A stretch of DNA of 43,139 nucleotides. Origin: a virus. Positions 9,876 through 19,474 of this stretch are shown here, piece after piece; position 1 is the first letter of the stretch, and every line of letters starts with the position of its first letter. The notes below the pieces were generated by a model that ran no database searches, was not told where the DNA came from, and saw nothing but the letters and a program-made list of their open reading frames with translations. Location of the stretch: positions 1-43,139 of the IMG/VR virus record IMGVR_UViG_3300025085_000055; one strand, written 5' to 3'. The position numbers were made by a program, and so were the translations under genes.

Positions 9876-12800
9876 ATGAGTACATATAAAGCACCAGATG
9901 ACAAAATATATAATATTCCATCTGACCCAAATGAGAGAGCTCAATTTGTTGCTGCTGTTAAAGAAAAATATGGTGAAGATTTAGACCAAACATCAATATT
10001 AGGACAAGTAGGAGAATTTGTAAAAGCAATACCAAGAGGTGCTGCTGGATTAGCTTTAGATGTGCCTACAGGTATTGTTGGTTTATTTGATATTGGCAAT
10101 GACAGTAATTTATACAAAGGTCTTGAAGGACTACAAGATAAACTAAGACAAGATTCTATATTAGCAGGCGACCCAGCTTATGCTGATAAATTTTCTACAA
10201 AACTAGGAGAAGGCGTAGGTTCATTCGGACCATTCCTAGGTGCAGGTCTAGCAGGAAGAGCTTTAACAAAAGTACCAGGAGCAGCTAAAGGTCTACTATC
10301 ACCAACATTTACAGCACCAGCAGCTTTAGCAGTACCAACAGGTATAGCAGCACAGGGTGATAGACTGCAAATGGCTAGAGAGATGGGTGAAGATGTAAGT
10401 GGTTTAGCAGAAACTACTGCTGAATTATTTGGTGGAGTTATAGGTCTAACAGAAGTATTACCTATTGCTAATATATTAGGCAAGGTTCACAAGAACGCAC
10501 CACTATCAGCTAAAGAAAAACTAGTATCAGCATTACAATCAGGTGCTGCAGAAGGTGGACAAGAGGTAGCTGCAAGTATATTACAAGACCTAACAGCTAG
10601 AGGACTCTATAGTGATGAGCTTCCTATTGGCGAAAGTATGTTTGAAGAGTTTACTATTGGTGGCATTATCGGTGGTGCTGCTGATTTAGTTGTTTCTAGT
10701 ATGGCTGGTAAAAAAGCTGTAAGAGACAAACAAATGGAAGAAGAAGGTCTTAGAGCCGAAGAAAAGAAAGAACAATTAATTTTAGCAAAAAAAGCAGAAC
10801 TAGCTCAAGAACAAGGGACACTTGATGTAGTACAAGATACACAAGTAGTTACAGTTCCACAAATACCTGCACCTAAAGAAGTTGCAGTAGAACCACAAGT
10901 AGAGATTATTGAAACACCTGACAATAAATTTTCTCTTATAGATATATCCAACCCTGACAGTCCTGTCGTATTAGATACCAAAGATAAACAAACAGATGCA
11001 TCTATAGCTAAACAAAAGCTATTAGATACTTTTGATGTAGCTCAATTAAAAGATACATTAGATAACGATACCTATAACTTAGGTATGGTTAATAGTTCTA
11101 CTGCGTATGAAATTGGTCAAAGTGTATTAGATACTAAAGCTGCTGATGTAAATATCCAACAGTTAATTAATACTGTGCCTGATAAATCTAAAACAGAAAA
11201 AAAATTAAAGAAAATTGTAGAAGATTATACGCAACAAACAGGTAGACCTATGAGTAGTATGCCTCGTATTAATATGAAAGAAGCTAAAGACTTGCTTACT
11301 ACAAAAGAGTTTAATGATTTTACTTCTGCATATGCAGAAAAAACATTTCAAGTATCAGAAAAAAAAGGCGAACCATCTATTATTGCTGATAAACAACAGC
11401 CTGATACATCAGTTAAATATGTAAAAGATATTGCAGCATCTAAAAATATTGATTTAGATTTTAATAGTCCTGCTGTTCAATATGCAGCAGAACAATACAC
11501 AGGTACTGCTGATTACAAAAAAATGAATAAAGGTCAAAAAGAATTATTCTTGGCTAAACTACATTCATTACCTAAGTTCAATTCTAGAACAACTTTTCCA
11601 GACTTTAAACCAAGAGATTATTCTGCACAAGAAACAGCAGACTTTGTTGCTGAAATGAAAAGCAATAACTCTACATTTACTAGAAAAGATTTATCTATGA
11701 TTGGTAAGAATGACCAGTTCTTAGAAGATTTACTTTATAGCGGTAGGGCAGAACAAGTAGAAGGAACTCGTAGCTATAAAATTAGAGATAACTTTGAGTT
11801 TGATATAGCTAGAAGGGCAGAAGGATTTAATGAAACACCACAAGAGTTTGGTGCAAGGCTTACTGCACAAGCATCAGAAAACAAACTTACACCAGAAGGT
11901 ATAGCAGAGCTTGTAGCAGCAGAAGAAACAAGACAAGAAAAATTACTACCACCAGCAGAGGTTATACCTAAGACAATTAACTATGCAGAAACTTTAGAAG
12001 AAGGTAAAACTAATAAATTTGCAAAAGAAGTTAGAAAAAATCTTAATAAAATGGGTCTTAAAGATACTGGCATTGTTATAAGTGATGACATTATCTCTAC
12101 AACTACTCTTAGAAAAGTAGAAGATAAAATAAAGTATGACCCTAGAATGTTGATTGACCCTAGAACTGGTAAAAAAGCTAGAGGTGAATATGATAAAAAT
12201 ACAGATACTATTTTCTTATCTCTTAATGCTGTAAATCCTGATGGCAATGCTACAGATATAGAAATACAACAACGATTAAATTCAATATTAGACCATGAAG
12301 TAATTCATGCTCTGCGTGCAAAAGATTTAATTACTGAAAAAGAATATCAATATCTTAAAAAACAAGTAGAACAACAAAAAGACCCAAATACAAAAAAAAC
12401 TTTTCTTGAGCAAGCTAAACTTGATTATGCAGATATTGGTCAAAAAACTAGAACGGCAGCAGAGGCTACAGAGTTTTATTATGAAGAAGCTATAGCAGAG
12501 CTATTTAGAAAAAAAGATTTACTAGTTAATAATCCTCCAAAGGTTCAAGGTATCTTTAAAAAGATAGTAGAGTTGTTTAAGTCTATGGGTCAAGCTATGC
12601 GTTCTTCAGGATATAAAAACGCACAAGATGTATTTAATGATATTGAATCTGGCAGAATAGGTAGTAGAGAAAGAGATGTAATACGAAGCACTAGACTTGG
12701 TGATAAAGAAAAAACTATGTTCTTAGATAGGATTCCACAAGATAAACCTGTGCCTCCTATTGATAGAGTGCCTGGAGAAGAAATTGTTTCTACGCTTAAG

Positions 12801-15800
12801 CCTAGAGGCATTAGACCTTTAACTATACCAAAGCCTAAACCAACACCTCCTACTACACCAACAACTCCTGTTACACCTGCAACTCCAACAACTATATATA
12901 ATAGAGCTAAATTAACAGATAAAGAATATAAAGCTGAAAGAGATATTATTCTCAAAGGTTTGCAAGATGCAAAAGTATTAGATAAAGATATTTTTGATAA
13001 AGATGGTAATGTAACTAAAACTGTTAAAGGTAACTATGATTCTGTAAAAATGATGAAGTGGCTGGTTGATAATTCTCCTAGTCAAGATTACAAAATTATT
13101 GCACAAAAAGTCCACAAGTCTTTATTAGCATTAAAAAAACAAAAAAGAACATTTCCTTTAAAACTTAAAGTTGGTAAAAAAGTTATAAATAGTCGTGCAC
13201 TTGGACAAGTTAGCCCAAGAAAACCTACTGACATTTTTGAAACATTAAATTTTTCTGAATTTACTATGTCTATTAATGATAGCAATAGAAATATATTAAT
13301 GGATGAATCTAAATGGAGAAGAGGTAATGGTGTAAATTTTGAAACACTATTACATGAAGGAATACATCAAGCTACATTAGCTCAAATATATGCTGTACGA
13401 GAAAATACAACCACAAGAGTTGCTGATTCAGGAACGATGGCTATTGCAACTGATAAAAAAGGATTAAAAGTTAAAGCCGCATATAAAGAATTAAGTACAC
13501 AAGCAAAAAGAATACAAAAATATTATAGAGATAGAATGAAATTCTATGATAAATTATCAGATAAAATTGAAACTCCAGAAGGTCTTAAAGAATATAATGC
13601 TATTTATAATAATGCTCCTGTAATAGAAAAAGAAATAGCTGATATATACATTAATACAGATTCAACTGGTTTTAAATTTAAAAGAAGTGAAGGATTTGGA
13701 TATGGAATGGAGTTTGGTCAAACAGAATTAAGACAAGCATTTAATCAATATAGAATTAGATATCAGTTATTTTCAAATGAAGTTCAAGCAAATGAAGATG
13801 TATCAGAGTTATTAACTTTTGGATTAACAAATAGAGAATTTCAAGAAATGCTTGAATACATACCATTAGGCAAAGATGCAACTGGTAGTGTATGGAATAA
13901 ATTTGTAGAAACTATTAGAAAATTATTAGAGATACCTGCAAAACTTAATACAGAATTATCTTCATTTCTTAAAAATGCTTCTACAGCCTTAGACCTTAAA
14001 GCAGAAGGAATAAAAGCACCTTTTGTACCTGATAGTAAACGAGAAATATCTCAAGACATACCTACCTTTAGTAGAGCAGAAGAACCTATAGGTAAATTTA
14101 CTATAAAAAAAGATGAATATGTTGAAGGTAATATTAATGTAGGAAAAATACTTGGATATGATGTAGAAATATATAGAGATACAGGTGGTCTAGGAGGTGA
14201 AAATTATTCTATGATTATTACAGACCCTAGAGTTGATATGGACACTGATTTTAAGTCTATAGGTTTGTATAGTAAAAACTTACAAGAAGCAAAAGAAGAT
14301 GCTGTAGACAAAATTCAAGGATTAATTAATGATGGAGATATTGTAGACCCTACTTCAGTTTATTTTACAAGAGGTATAGGACCAAGAGAAACATTAGCAA
14401 AACTTAAAGATACAGATACAGATTTACCTACATTTAGTAGAGAATCAGATGATGCATACTTTGCAAGAGAAAAAAAGAATCAAAGAATATCTAATTTAGA
14501 ATCTATTATTTATTCTAAAGAAGCACAGCTAAGTCAAGAAAGAGGTAGTATGAGAAATGCTACTGCCAGAAGATTAGAAAGAGAAATAGAACAACATAAA
14601 AATGAAATAGCTGAACTAAAAGCAGGAGATTTACCTACATTTAGTAGAGGTCAAAGATTTAATGATGGCATTAATTCTCAAAAGAATATTAAATTAGCAG
14701 ATGCTCTAGCAGAAGCTGAAGAAACAGTTAAACAAACACCTAGGGGTGCAATACCTTTTTACAATCTAAACGCCTCAGACATGGCTTTAGAAGTTGCTAT
14801 AGACTTTAATAAAGACTTATCTGCTACAACTCCAGAAGATATACCTACATTCTCTAGACCAGGATATGATGGCATAGACTCTGATATAGCAGAAGCATCA
14901 GAAAGACTTGGTGGTAAATATCAACCTGATAGGTCTTGGGGTGCTAGAACTATAGAAGCTGTTAAAGACCCAGTTACATCTATTAATAGTTTCTTCAAAG
15001 ACTTTAGACAAAACTTTATAGATAAGTTAGACAAAATAGACAAGAAAATAATGAAAGCTTCACAAGATAGTGAAGAGGTAAGATACTTTAACAATACAGC
15101 AGATACAGCAACTATGGCTGCTTTAAGATTAGCAGATAGAGCAAGAGGTCTATTTCAAGGTATGCTTACTAGAGGATATGTATCTGATGTTATAGAAGGC
15201 AATTCAGCATTAGCAAATGTTAAAGATTTAGAATTACAGAATGGAGAAACAGGTGGTCTTATACAGATACTTGCACCATTGTTTAGTAATCCAGAAGTAA
15301 ATTTAGAAAAAGTATTTAAACTTTACGCTACATTAAAAAGAGCAGAAAGTTTTGATGCCCAAGGAAAGTTAGTAGAGACACCTGTTAAAGCAGAGGACTA
15401 TGCCCTAATACAAAGAATAGAACAACAACATCCAGAAGTATTAGAAGTCTATAACAACTATCAAACTTGGAATAATAAATTAATAGATTTTGCTAAAAAG
15501 AAAGGTTTGTTAGACCCTGAACAAGCAGAACTATGGGAAACACATTCTTCATATTATCCTTTCTATAAAAATATGGTTGATGATACTGGAATACAAGGAC
15601 CAAGTGTTGCAGGAGGTTCATTACCTAATAATCCATTATCTATTAAAATAGAAGGTTCAGAAAAACCTATAGATGTAGACCCAATAGAAGCTATATCAAG
15701 AAACTCATTATCTATTCTTACAGCAGCATTAAAAAATGATGGTACTCAAAAATTATTAAGAGATTTAGAATTAATAGGTGAAGCAAAAGAATTAAAAACA

Positions 15801-17570
15801 CCACAAGAAATAAAAGCTAACAAAGCTAATAGAATGTTTGTTTTTGAAAATGGACAAAAGAAATTTTATAGAGTTAACGATATAAATTTATTTCATGGCA
15901 TACAAGGAATAGGTGGAGTTAATACAGGAACAATCACTAAAATATTAGCTTTTCCAGCAGGTATCTTAAGAGATACAGTTACTCGTGACCCAGGATTTGT
16001 TGTTATTAACATACTTAGAGATACATTATCATCTGCTGTAACAAGTGGTGCACCTTATACTCCTGTTGTAGATTCAGTTAAGAATATGTTTAGAGACATG
16101 GAAAACTTAGAAAAGTTTGGTGTTCTTGGTGGGTATGACTTTTCTAATGATGAAGGTAGTGTAAAACAATTCATTACTAGAACTATGAGACAGAAAGGAC
16201 TAACACCAGAAAACGGAATGTCAGCCTCTAGTGCTTTCTTTAAAGTATGGGATGGATTAGGAGCATTAACAACCAAGTCTGATGGTGCAACTAGATTAGC
16301 TGTGTACGAAGGAGTTTACAAGAAACTAAAAGAAGAAGGATATACAGAAGCACAAGCTCAATCCGAAGCTGCGTTCCAGGCACTAGAAATAATAAATTTT
16401 GGAAGGCGTGGATTAGACCCTATGTTCAAAGTCATCACTGCTGCGATACCATTTTTAAATGCAAGAGTGCAGGGTCTTGATGTTCTGTATAGAGGATTAA
16501 CTGGTCAATACTCTTCTGTTGAAAAACTACAAGAAGGAGAGACGCTCCAGGATGTACAATCAAGAATATTAAGACGAGCAGCCCTGAACGCTGGCTTGCT
16601 GGTATCTTTAACAGCACTCTACTATATGATGGTAAGTGACTCAGATGAATACAAAAATCTGAAACGAGAAGTAAGAGATGATAACTGGGTCATGCCTATA
16701 GGCGATGGTCATGCAGTTAAGATACCAATTCCATTTGAAGTAGGTATGCTATTTAAAGCTATACCTGAAAGAGTCTTTGATATGACAATGGGTGAAGATG
16801 CATTTACAAGAAAGTCTGTAGATGAAGCACTTACAACTACAACAAGACAGTTACAAACATCACTAAATATACCATTTTTCCAACCAGGTGGTGGTTTACA
16901 ATTACTGAAACCTATAGCAGAAGTCTATAATAATAAAAATACTTTTACTAACACAGAGATTGTTCCCTACTATCAACAGAAAAAAGAAGCTGGACTACAA
17001 TCAAGAGCAACTACCAATGAGTTAGCTAAAGTTATGGGAGAGTTCTTTAACATATCTCCATCTAAGATAGAGCATGTTATGAGAGGTTATACAGGCACAC
17101 TTGGTGGATATGTATTAACTGCTATTGATACTATCACTAGAGGAGCTACAGGGAGTCCTCTGCTACCTTCTAACTTCCAATTAAGTAAGATGCCAGTCTT
17201 TAACCGACTATTACTAGACTTAGATAAGTCAGGCGGATATCAGCAACAGTTCTATGAATTAAGGAATGAGGTTGACAAAGCTGTTCAGACTATCAATTCG
17301 CTTAAAAAACAACAACGCTTTGATGAACTATCAGCTTATAGAAGCAATATGCAAGGTGTTTTAAATGTTAAGGGTCAAGTCAGAGCAATAGATAGGTATC
17401 TATCTAATTGGAGAGAGCGTAGAGATAGGCTTATGAGGAACGAGAACATATCACTAACTGTTAAGTCAGATATGCTTAGAGACTTAGAACTAGAAAGAGA
17501 TATGCGACTAGCTATGATTCCTGAATTGAGGAAGAAAGCTAACATTCCTGTTATCACTATGAACCTCTAA
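9876..17570 (+). CDS. Giant internal/ejected virion protein (polyvalent, LPD38-like C terminus)
   Basis: A 2564-residue protein, the largest in the window. The N-terminal 150 residues have Gly/Ala-rich hydrophobic segments (GAAGLALDVPTGIVGLF) as in proteins injected with phage DNA. Two zinc-peptidase-like HExxH motifs occur: HEVIH at 807-811 (with EEAIAE about 60 residues later as a possible third ligand) and HEGIH at 1160-1164. Four [D][IL]PTFSR motifs mark boundaries at residues 1394, 1516, 1585 and 1655. The C-terminal part (about 1690-2560) contains RDPGFVVINILRDT near 2037 and resembles the large polyvalent-protein domain LPD38. It probably enters the host with DNA. The 3' end overlaps the convergent minus-strand gene by 63 bases. 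Confidence 0.85.
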   Translation: MSTYKAPDDKIYNIPSDPNERAQFVAAVKEKYGEDLDQTSILGQVGEFVKAIPRGAAGLALDVPTGIVGLFDIGNDSNLYKGLEGLQDKLRQDSILAGDPAYADKFSTKLGEGVGSFGPFLGAGLAGRALTKVPGAAKGLLSPTFTAPAALAVPTGIAAQGDRLQMAREMGEDVSGLAETTAELFGGVIGLTEVLPIANILGKVHKNAPLSAKEKLVSALQSGAAEGGQEVAASILQDLTARGLYSDELPIGESMFEEFTIGGIIGGAADLVVSSMAGKKAVRDKQMEEEGLRAEEKKEQLILAKKAELAQEQGTLDVVQDTQVVTVPQIPAPKEVAVEPQVEIIETPDNKFSLIDISNPDSPVVLDTKDKQTDASIAKQKLLDTFDVAQLKDTLDNDTYNLGMVNSSTAYEIGQSVLDTKAADVNIQQLINTVPDKSKTEKKLKKIVEDYTQQTGRPMSSMPRINMKEAKDLLTTKEFNDFTSAYAEKTFQVSEKKGEPSIIADKQQPDTSVKYVKDIAASKNIDLDFNSPAVQYAAEQYTGTADYKKMNKGQKELFLAKLHSLPKFNSRTTFPDFKPRDYSAQETADFVAEMKSNNSTFTRKDLSMIGKNDQFLEDLLYSGRAEQVEGTRSYKIRDNFEFDIARRAEGFNETPQEFGARLTAQASENKLTPEGIAELVAAEETRQEKLLPPAEVIPKTINYAETLEEGKTNKFAKEVRKNLNKMGLKDTGIVISDDIISTTTLRKVEDKIKYDPRMLIDPRTGKKARGEYDKNTDTIFLSLNAVNPDGNATDIEIQQRLNSILDHEVIHALRAKDLITEKEYQYLKKQVEQQKDPNTKKTFLEQAKLDYADIGQKTRTAAEATEFYYEEAIAELFRKKDLLVNNPPKVQGIFKKIVELFKSMGQAMRSSGYKNAQDVFNDIESGRIGSRERDVIRSTRLGDKEKTMFLDRIPQDKPVPPIDRVPGEEIVSTLKPRGIRPLTIPKPKPTPPTTPTTPVTPATPTTIYNRAKLTDKEYKAERDIILKGLQDAKVLDKDIFDKDGNVTKTVKGNYDSVKMMKWLVDNSPSQDYKIIAQKVHKSLLALKKQKRTFPLKLKVGKKVINSRALGQVSPRKPTDIFETLNFSEFTMSINDSNRNILMDESKWRRGNGVNFETLLHEGIHQATLAQIYAVRENTTTRVADSGTMAIATDKKGLKVKAAYKELSTQAKRIQKYYRDRMKFYDKLSDKIETPEGLKEYNAIYNNAPVIEKEIADIYINTDSTGFKFKRSEGFGYGMEFGQTELRQAFNQYRIRYQLFSNEVQANEDVSELLTFGLTNREFQEMLEYIPLGKDATGSVWNKFVETIRKLLEIPAKLNTELSSFLKNASTALDLKAEGIKAPFVPDSKREISQDIPTFSRAEEPIGKFTIKKDEYVEGNINVGKILGYDVEIYRDTGGLGGENYSMIITDPRVDMDTDFKSIGLYSKNLQEAKEDAVDKIQGLINDGDIVDPTSVYFTRGIGPRETLAKLKDTDTDLPTFSRESDDAYFAREKKNQRISNLESIIYSKEAQLSQERGSMRNATARRLEREIEQHKNEIAELKAGDLPTFSRGQRFNDGINSQKNIKLADALAEAEETVKQTPRGAIPFYNLNASDMALEVAIDFNKDLSATTPEDIPTFSRPGYDGIDSDIAEASERLGGKYQPDRSWGARTIEAVKDPVTSINSFFKDFRQNFIDKLDKIDKKIMKASQDSEEVRYFNNTADTATMAALRLADRARGLFQGMLTRGYVSDVIEGNSALANVKDLELQNGETGGLIQILAPLFSNPEVNLEKVFKLYATLKRAESFDAQGKLVETPVKAEDYALIQRIEQQHPEVLEVYNNYQTWNNKLIDFAKKKGLLDPEQAELWETHSSYYPFYKNMVDDTGIQGPSVAGGSLPNNPLSIKIEGSEKPIDVDPIEAISRNSLSILTAALKNDGTQKLLRDLELIGEAKELKTPQEIKANKANRMFVFENGQKKFYRVNDINLFHGIQGIGGVNTGTITKILAFPAGILRDTVTRDPGFVVINILRDTLSSAVTSGAPYTPVVDSVKNMFRDMENLEKFGVLGGYDFSNDEGSVKQFITRTMRQKGLTPENGMSASSAFFKVWDGLGALTTKSDGATRLAVYEGVYKKLKEEGYTEAQAQSEAAFQALEIINFGRRGLDPMFKVITAAIPFLNARVQGLDVLYRGLTGQYSSVEKLQEGETLQDVQSRILRRAALNAGLLVSLTALYYMMVSDSDEYKNLKREVRDDNWVMPIGDGHAVKIPIPFEVGMLFKAIPERVFDMTMGEDAFTRKSVDEALTTTTRQLQTSLNIPFFQPGGGLQLLKPIAEVYNNKNTFTNTEIVPYYQQKKEAGLQSRATTNELAKVMGEFFNISPSKIEHVMRGYTGTLGGYVLTAIDTITRGATGSPLLPSNFQLSKMPVFNRLLLDLDKSGGYQQQFYELRNEVDKAVQTINSLKKQQRFDELSAYRSNMQGVLNVKGQVRAIDRYLSNWRERRDRLMRNENISLTVKSDMLRDLELERDMRLAMIPELRKKANIPVITMNL
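14055..14858 (+). repeat. Four [D][IL]PTFSR protein motif repeats
   Basis: Heptapeptides DIPTFSR or DLPTFSR are encoded at 14055-14075, 14421-14441, 14628-14648 and 14838-14858. Spacings are 122, 69 and 70 residues. They lie between the peptidase-like half and the C-terminal domain of the giant virion protein and look like inter-domain boundary tags. FSR-type motifs are common between domains of phage polyvalent proteins; a protease-processing role is inference. Confidence 0.8.
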
Positions 17571-17888
17571 CATAGCTATATCCTTTTCTTCTTTTAATGG
17601 CTTTAGTGTAAAGAAGTCTTTATGTTGTGGATGTCTAGCATGAAACAATCTAGCATAGAAACAGATGTAATCATTACTAATCTTAAACTCCCCACCTCTA
17701 GTTTCTATCTCATTATGCCAACGAATACGATTGATAATCGCCCAATGTGAATACTTCTTTCTACCACTATTGATAGCCTCCAAAGTATACTCTTCAAACT
17801 TATCCCAAACTTGTGGATTCTGTTTATGCCAATCCCACCACTTTCTTTTTCTCTTTTCTAGTTTTTCTTTCAATATGTCTTTAAGCAT
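17508..17888 (-). CDS. Conserved phage hypothetical protein
   Basis: A 126-residue protein, last gene of the minus-strand early operon. The ATG at 17888 has a strong GGGAGG eight to nine bases upstream. It contains WWDWHKQNPQVWDKFEEYTL (residues 17-36) and a following RIRWHNEIETRGGEFKISN segment, a pattern I recognise from many phage hypothetical proteins without known function. It has many aromatic and basic residues, so nucleic-acid binding is possible. The 3' end runs 63 bases into the convergent giant virion gene. Confidence 0.75.
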   Translation of the reverse strand: MLKDILKEKLEKRKRKWWDWHKQNPQVWDKFEEYTLEAINSGRKKYSHWAIINRIRWHNEIETRGGEFKISNDYICFYARLFHARHPQHKDFFTLKPLKEEKDIAMLEVHSDNRNVSFLPQFRNHS

Positions 17889-17922
17889 CTTACCTCCCAG
17901 ATAACAATAGACCAGTTAATAT

Positions 17923-18312
17923 TTATTCTCGCTGCGAGACGGCTGCGATTTCCAACACGCATCTAGGATTGTCTTTCTCAACCCCACCAAATTTATAAAT
18001 GACTTCTTTGATTTGTTCAAAGCTATCATCTTCTAACACTTCTGCTTTTACCAAAGCATCGCAAGTAAACTTATCAATAATAGAACAAGGATTACTAACA
18101 TCTAATCTTCTCTTGCTCTTTGCATAATATGTATAGGTCAATACAACAGGCTCTTCGTATTTAGGATGGCTTATCCTAGCAACAAGATTCTCTGCATAAA
18201 TCTTTTTGGCACTTGATAGTATTCTGTAATGGGCATTACGATAATTGTTTAGATTAAGAATGAACTTCTTATTCTTTGAGTAGTAGACTTCTAATGGCAA
18301 ATCAATCTTCAC
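17923..18312 (-). CDS. rusA: RusA-like Holliday junction resolvase
   Basis: A 129-residue endonuclease expected to cut Holliday junctions and branched replication or recombination intermediates. The RusA signature is visible: RRLDVSNPCSIIDKFTCDAL (residues 68-87) and LEDDSFEQI, giving acidic metal-binding positions Asp71, Asp80, Asp85, Asp95 and Asp96. Start is a GTG at 18312 with TTTGGAGG upstream. It belongs with the annealing protein, nuclease and SSB-like genes upstream in the same operon. The stop codon is followed directly by one of the recurrent ACCAGT/AATATT elements. Confidence 0.9.
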   Translation of the reverse strand: MKIDLPLEVYYSKNKKFILNLNNYRNAHYRILSSAKKIYAENLVARISHPKYEEPVVLTYTYYAKSKRRLDVSNPCSIIDKFTCDALVKAEVLEDDSFEQIKEVIYKFGGVEKDNPRCVLEIAAVSQRE

Positions 18313-18345
18313 AAAGCCTCCAAAGATAATAGACTGGTAAATATT

Positions 18346-18492
18346 TCATTTCCCCGACTGCTGTGTTTTGTGTACCTGTGGTGTTGGCGGACTTATTAAT
18401 TCAAACCAAAATTTATCACTCTTGATAACATCAATAACCTCTTGTCTTGTAGGCTCTTGTTCAAACTCTAATTCAATCTTAACTTTGTGCAC
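18346..18492 (-). CDS. Small hypothetical protein (48 aa)
   Basis: A short frame with a GTG start at 18492 that overlaps the end of the HNH gene and has GAGGAG eight bases upstream. It encodes a charged N-terminal helix (KIELEFEQEPTRQEVIDVIK) followed by a Pro/Gln tail. It fills an otherwise empty gap in a tightly packed operon, and its TGA stop borders a recurrent ACTGGTAAATATT element. Function is unknown. Confidence 0.5.
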   Translation of the reverse strand: MHKVKIELEFEQEPTRQEVIDVIKSDKFWFELISPPTPQVHKTQQSGK

Positions 18493-18787
18493 CTAACAAC
18501 TCCTCTACTAACTCTAGTAATTCTTTTTCTGTACCATATTCTTTTTCAAACCTTCTCTTCCAAGGATGTCTGCTTATAGGCTCTTCTCCTCTACCACCTC
18601 TATGATGTTCATAACATAAAGGCAAAACCTTGAAGTGTGATTCTTCTTTAGTCTTGCCTTCTGTGTGGTGGATTTCAGCAGGTACAAACCTAAATCCTTT
18701 TTTATAACAGACAATGCAACCTAGTTGACTTACTTTGTCCATATGCCTAGATTCATCTGCTGTTGGATTTCTTCCCTTTATCGCCAT
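18479..18787 (-). CDS. HNH nuclease of the Ref type
   Basis: A 102-residue protein. The ATG at 18787 (MAIKGRNPTADES) is chosen because longer upstream frames overlap another small gene. Cys24-x2-Cys27, His40-His41, Cys58 and His61-His62 form the treble-clef HNH core, and the tail HPWKRRFEKEYGTEKELLE is typical of phage P1 Ref (RecA-dependent nuclease) relatives. Ref cuts DNA within RecA-generated D-loops; here it would fit with the Sak3-like annealing protein and resolvase in the same operon. Activity on host RecA filaments is inference. Confidence 0.82.
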   Translation of the reverse strand: MAIKGRNPTADESRHMDKVSQLGCIVCYKKGFRFVPAEIHHTEGKTKEESHFKVLPLCYEHHRGGRGEEPISRHPWKRRFEKEYGTEKELLELVEELLGAQS

Positions 18788-18893
18788 CTTTATCCTTTTT
18801 CTTTTTACCAAAAATTGCTTCAAAGTTTTTATCAAACTTATCTTTATCATATGGTTTATAAATAGAACCCTTTCCCCCATGCCATTTAGCCAT
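18753..18893 (-). CDS. Small KWHGGKG-type phage protein (46 aa)
   Basis: A 46-residue gene nested between two others, starting at the ATG at 18893 and ending inside the HNH gene. The N terminus MAKWHGGKGS matches a widespread family of short phage proteins that begin K-W-x-G-G-K-G-S, continue with an F...I/L-F-G segment (FEAIFGKKKK here, residues 24-33) and end basic. The function of that family is unknown. The 35-base overlap with the HNH gene in another frame and AAGGA upstream support it as a real, translationally coupled gene. Confidence 0.75.
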   Translation of the reverse strand: MAKWHGGKGSIYKPYDKDKFDKNFEAIFGKKKKDKDGDKGKKSNSR

Positions 18894-19074
18894 TATCTAT
18901 TTCCTTAAAATGATTATTAATAAGTTGTTTAAAAATTTCTCCTACTGTTACTCTTCTGCCAACTTCTTTAGAATAATAATTCTTTATAGCGGTAAGTTTT
19001 TTATTTGTTAAAGGGTCAATTCTAAATTGTACGCCTTGTGTATTTTCTTTTTTCTTTTCAAAAATTAATTTCAT
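18886..19074 (-). CDS. Putative ribbon-helix-helix protein
   Basis: A 62-residue protein. A short strand (VQFRIDPL, residues 15-22) followed by two helices (TNKKLTAIKNYYSKEV and TVGEIFKQLINNHF) is the layout of small Arc/MetJ-type DNA-binding proteins. The start overlaps the previous stop (ATGA) and its stop overlaps the next ATG, so it sits in the operon as a coupled gene. DNA binding and regulation are inferred from fold pattern only. Confidence 0.6.
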   Translation of the reverse strand: MKLIFEKKKENTQGVQFRIDPLTNKKLTAIKNYYSKEVGRRVTVGEIFKQLINNHFKEIDNG

Positions 19075-19181
19075 TTTCTTTTCCTAAATAATTTATCTGC
19101 TTTTCTTTTCCATGACCACTCTAAGAAATCACTGATAGCATCTTCTAATAACTCAATCAAATATTTTCTTATCATCTCCAT
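19071..19181 (-). CDS. Small basic hypothetical protein (36 aa)
   Basis: A very short frame from ATG at 19181 (an alternative in-frame ATG is at 19175) whose TGA overlaps the next ATG by four bases. It encodes a helix IRKYLIELLEDAISDFLEW and a basic tail KRKADKLFRKRK. Coupling on both sides and the absence of another explanation for the gap support it. The function is unknown and the assignment is tentative. Confidence 0.45.
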   Translation of the reverse strand: MEMIRKYLIELLEDAISDFLEWSWKRKADKLFRKRK

Positions 19182-19290
19182 CCCATATAAAACTTACTGT
19201 TGTCTTTCCATGACTGTCATACTGAATCTTCCATATCTTAAATGGACAAGCATTGAGCCATCTATAAAATTCTCTAGCTTTCTCATTCAT
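19153..19290 (-). CDS. Small hypothetical protein (45 aa)
   Basis: A short gene starting at the ATG at 19290, overlapping the stop of the zinc-ribbon gene. It encodes an aromatic-rich sequence (FYRWLNACPFKIWKIQYDSH, residues 8-27, then VSFIWDGDD). The alternating hydrophobic residues suggest a small beta-sheet. It continues the pattern of overlapping small early genes. Function unknown. Confidence 0.55.
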   Translation of the reverse strand: MNEKAREFYRWLNACPFKIWKIQYDSHGKTTVSFIWDGDDKKIFD

Positions 19291-19474
19291 CTTCTAAATA
19301 CTGACATTCATCACACCATAACCAACTGTTGTTTATATGATGTTTTATATTATCTAAAAAATCGAAAACATTTCTCTTAACATCATCTTTGTCTATAAGA
19401 AAAATACTATCATCAGCAGGCAACACTTCTTTGCACTCTGTACAAATTAATCCTAATTCATTTGGCTTACTCAT
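19283..19474 (-). CDS. Small zinc-ribbon protein
   Basis: A 63-residue protein with two CxxC pairs, ICTEC near residues 10-14 and WCDEC near residues 53-57, which should bind one zinc ion. The space between them is acidic and helical. Such ribbons in phage early operons are often host-takeover or nucleic-acid-binding factors. The ATG overlaps the upstream stop and the 3' end overlaps the next gene. Function is unknown. Confidence 0.65.
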   Translation of the reverse strand: MSKPNELGLICTECKEVLPADDSIFLIDKDDVKRNVFDFLDNIKHHINNSWLWCDECQYLEDE

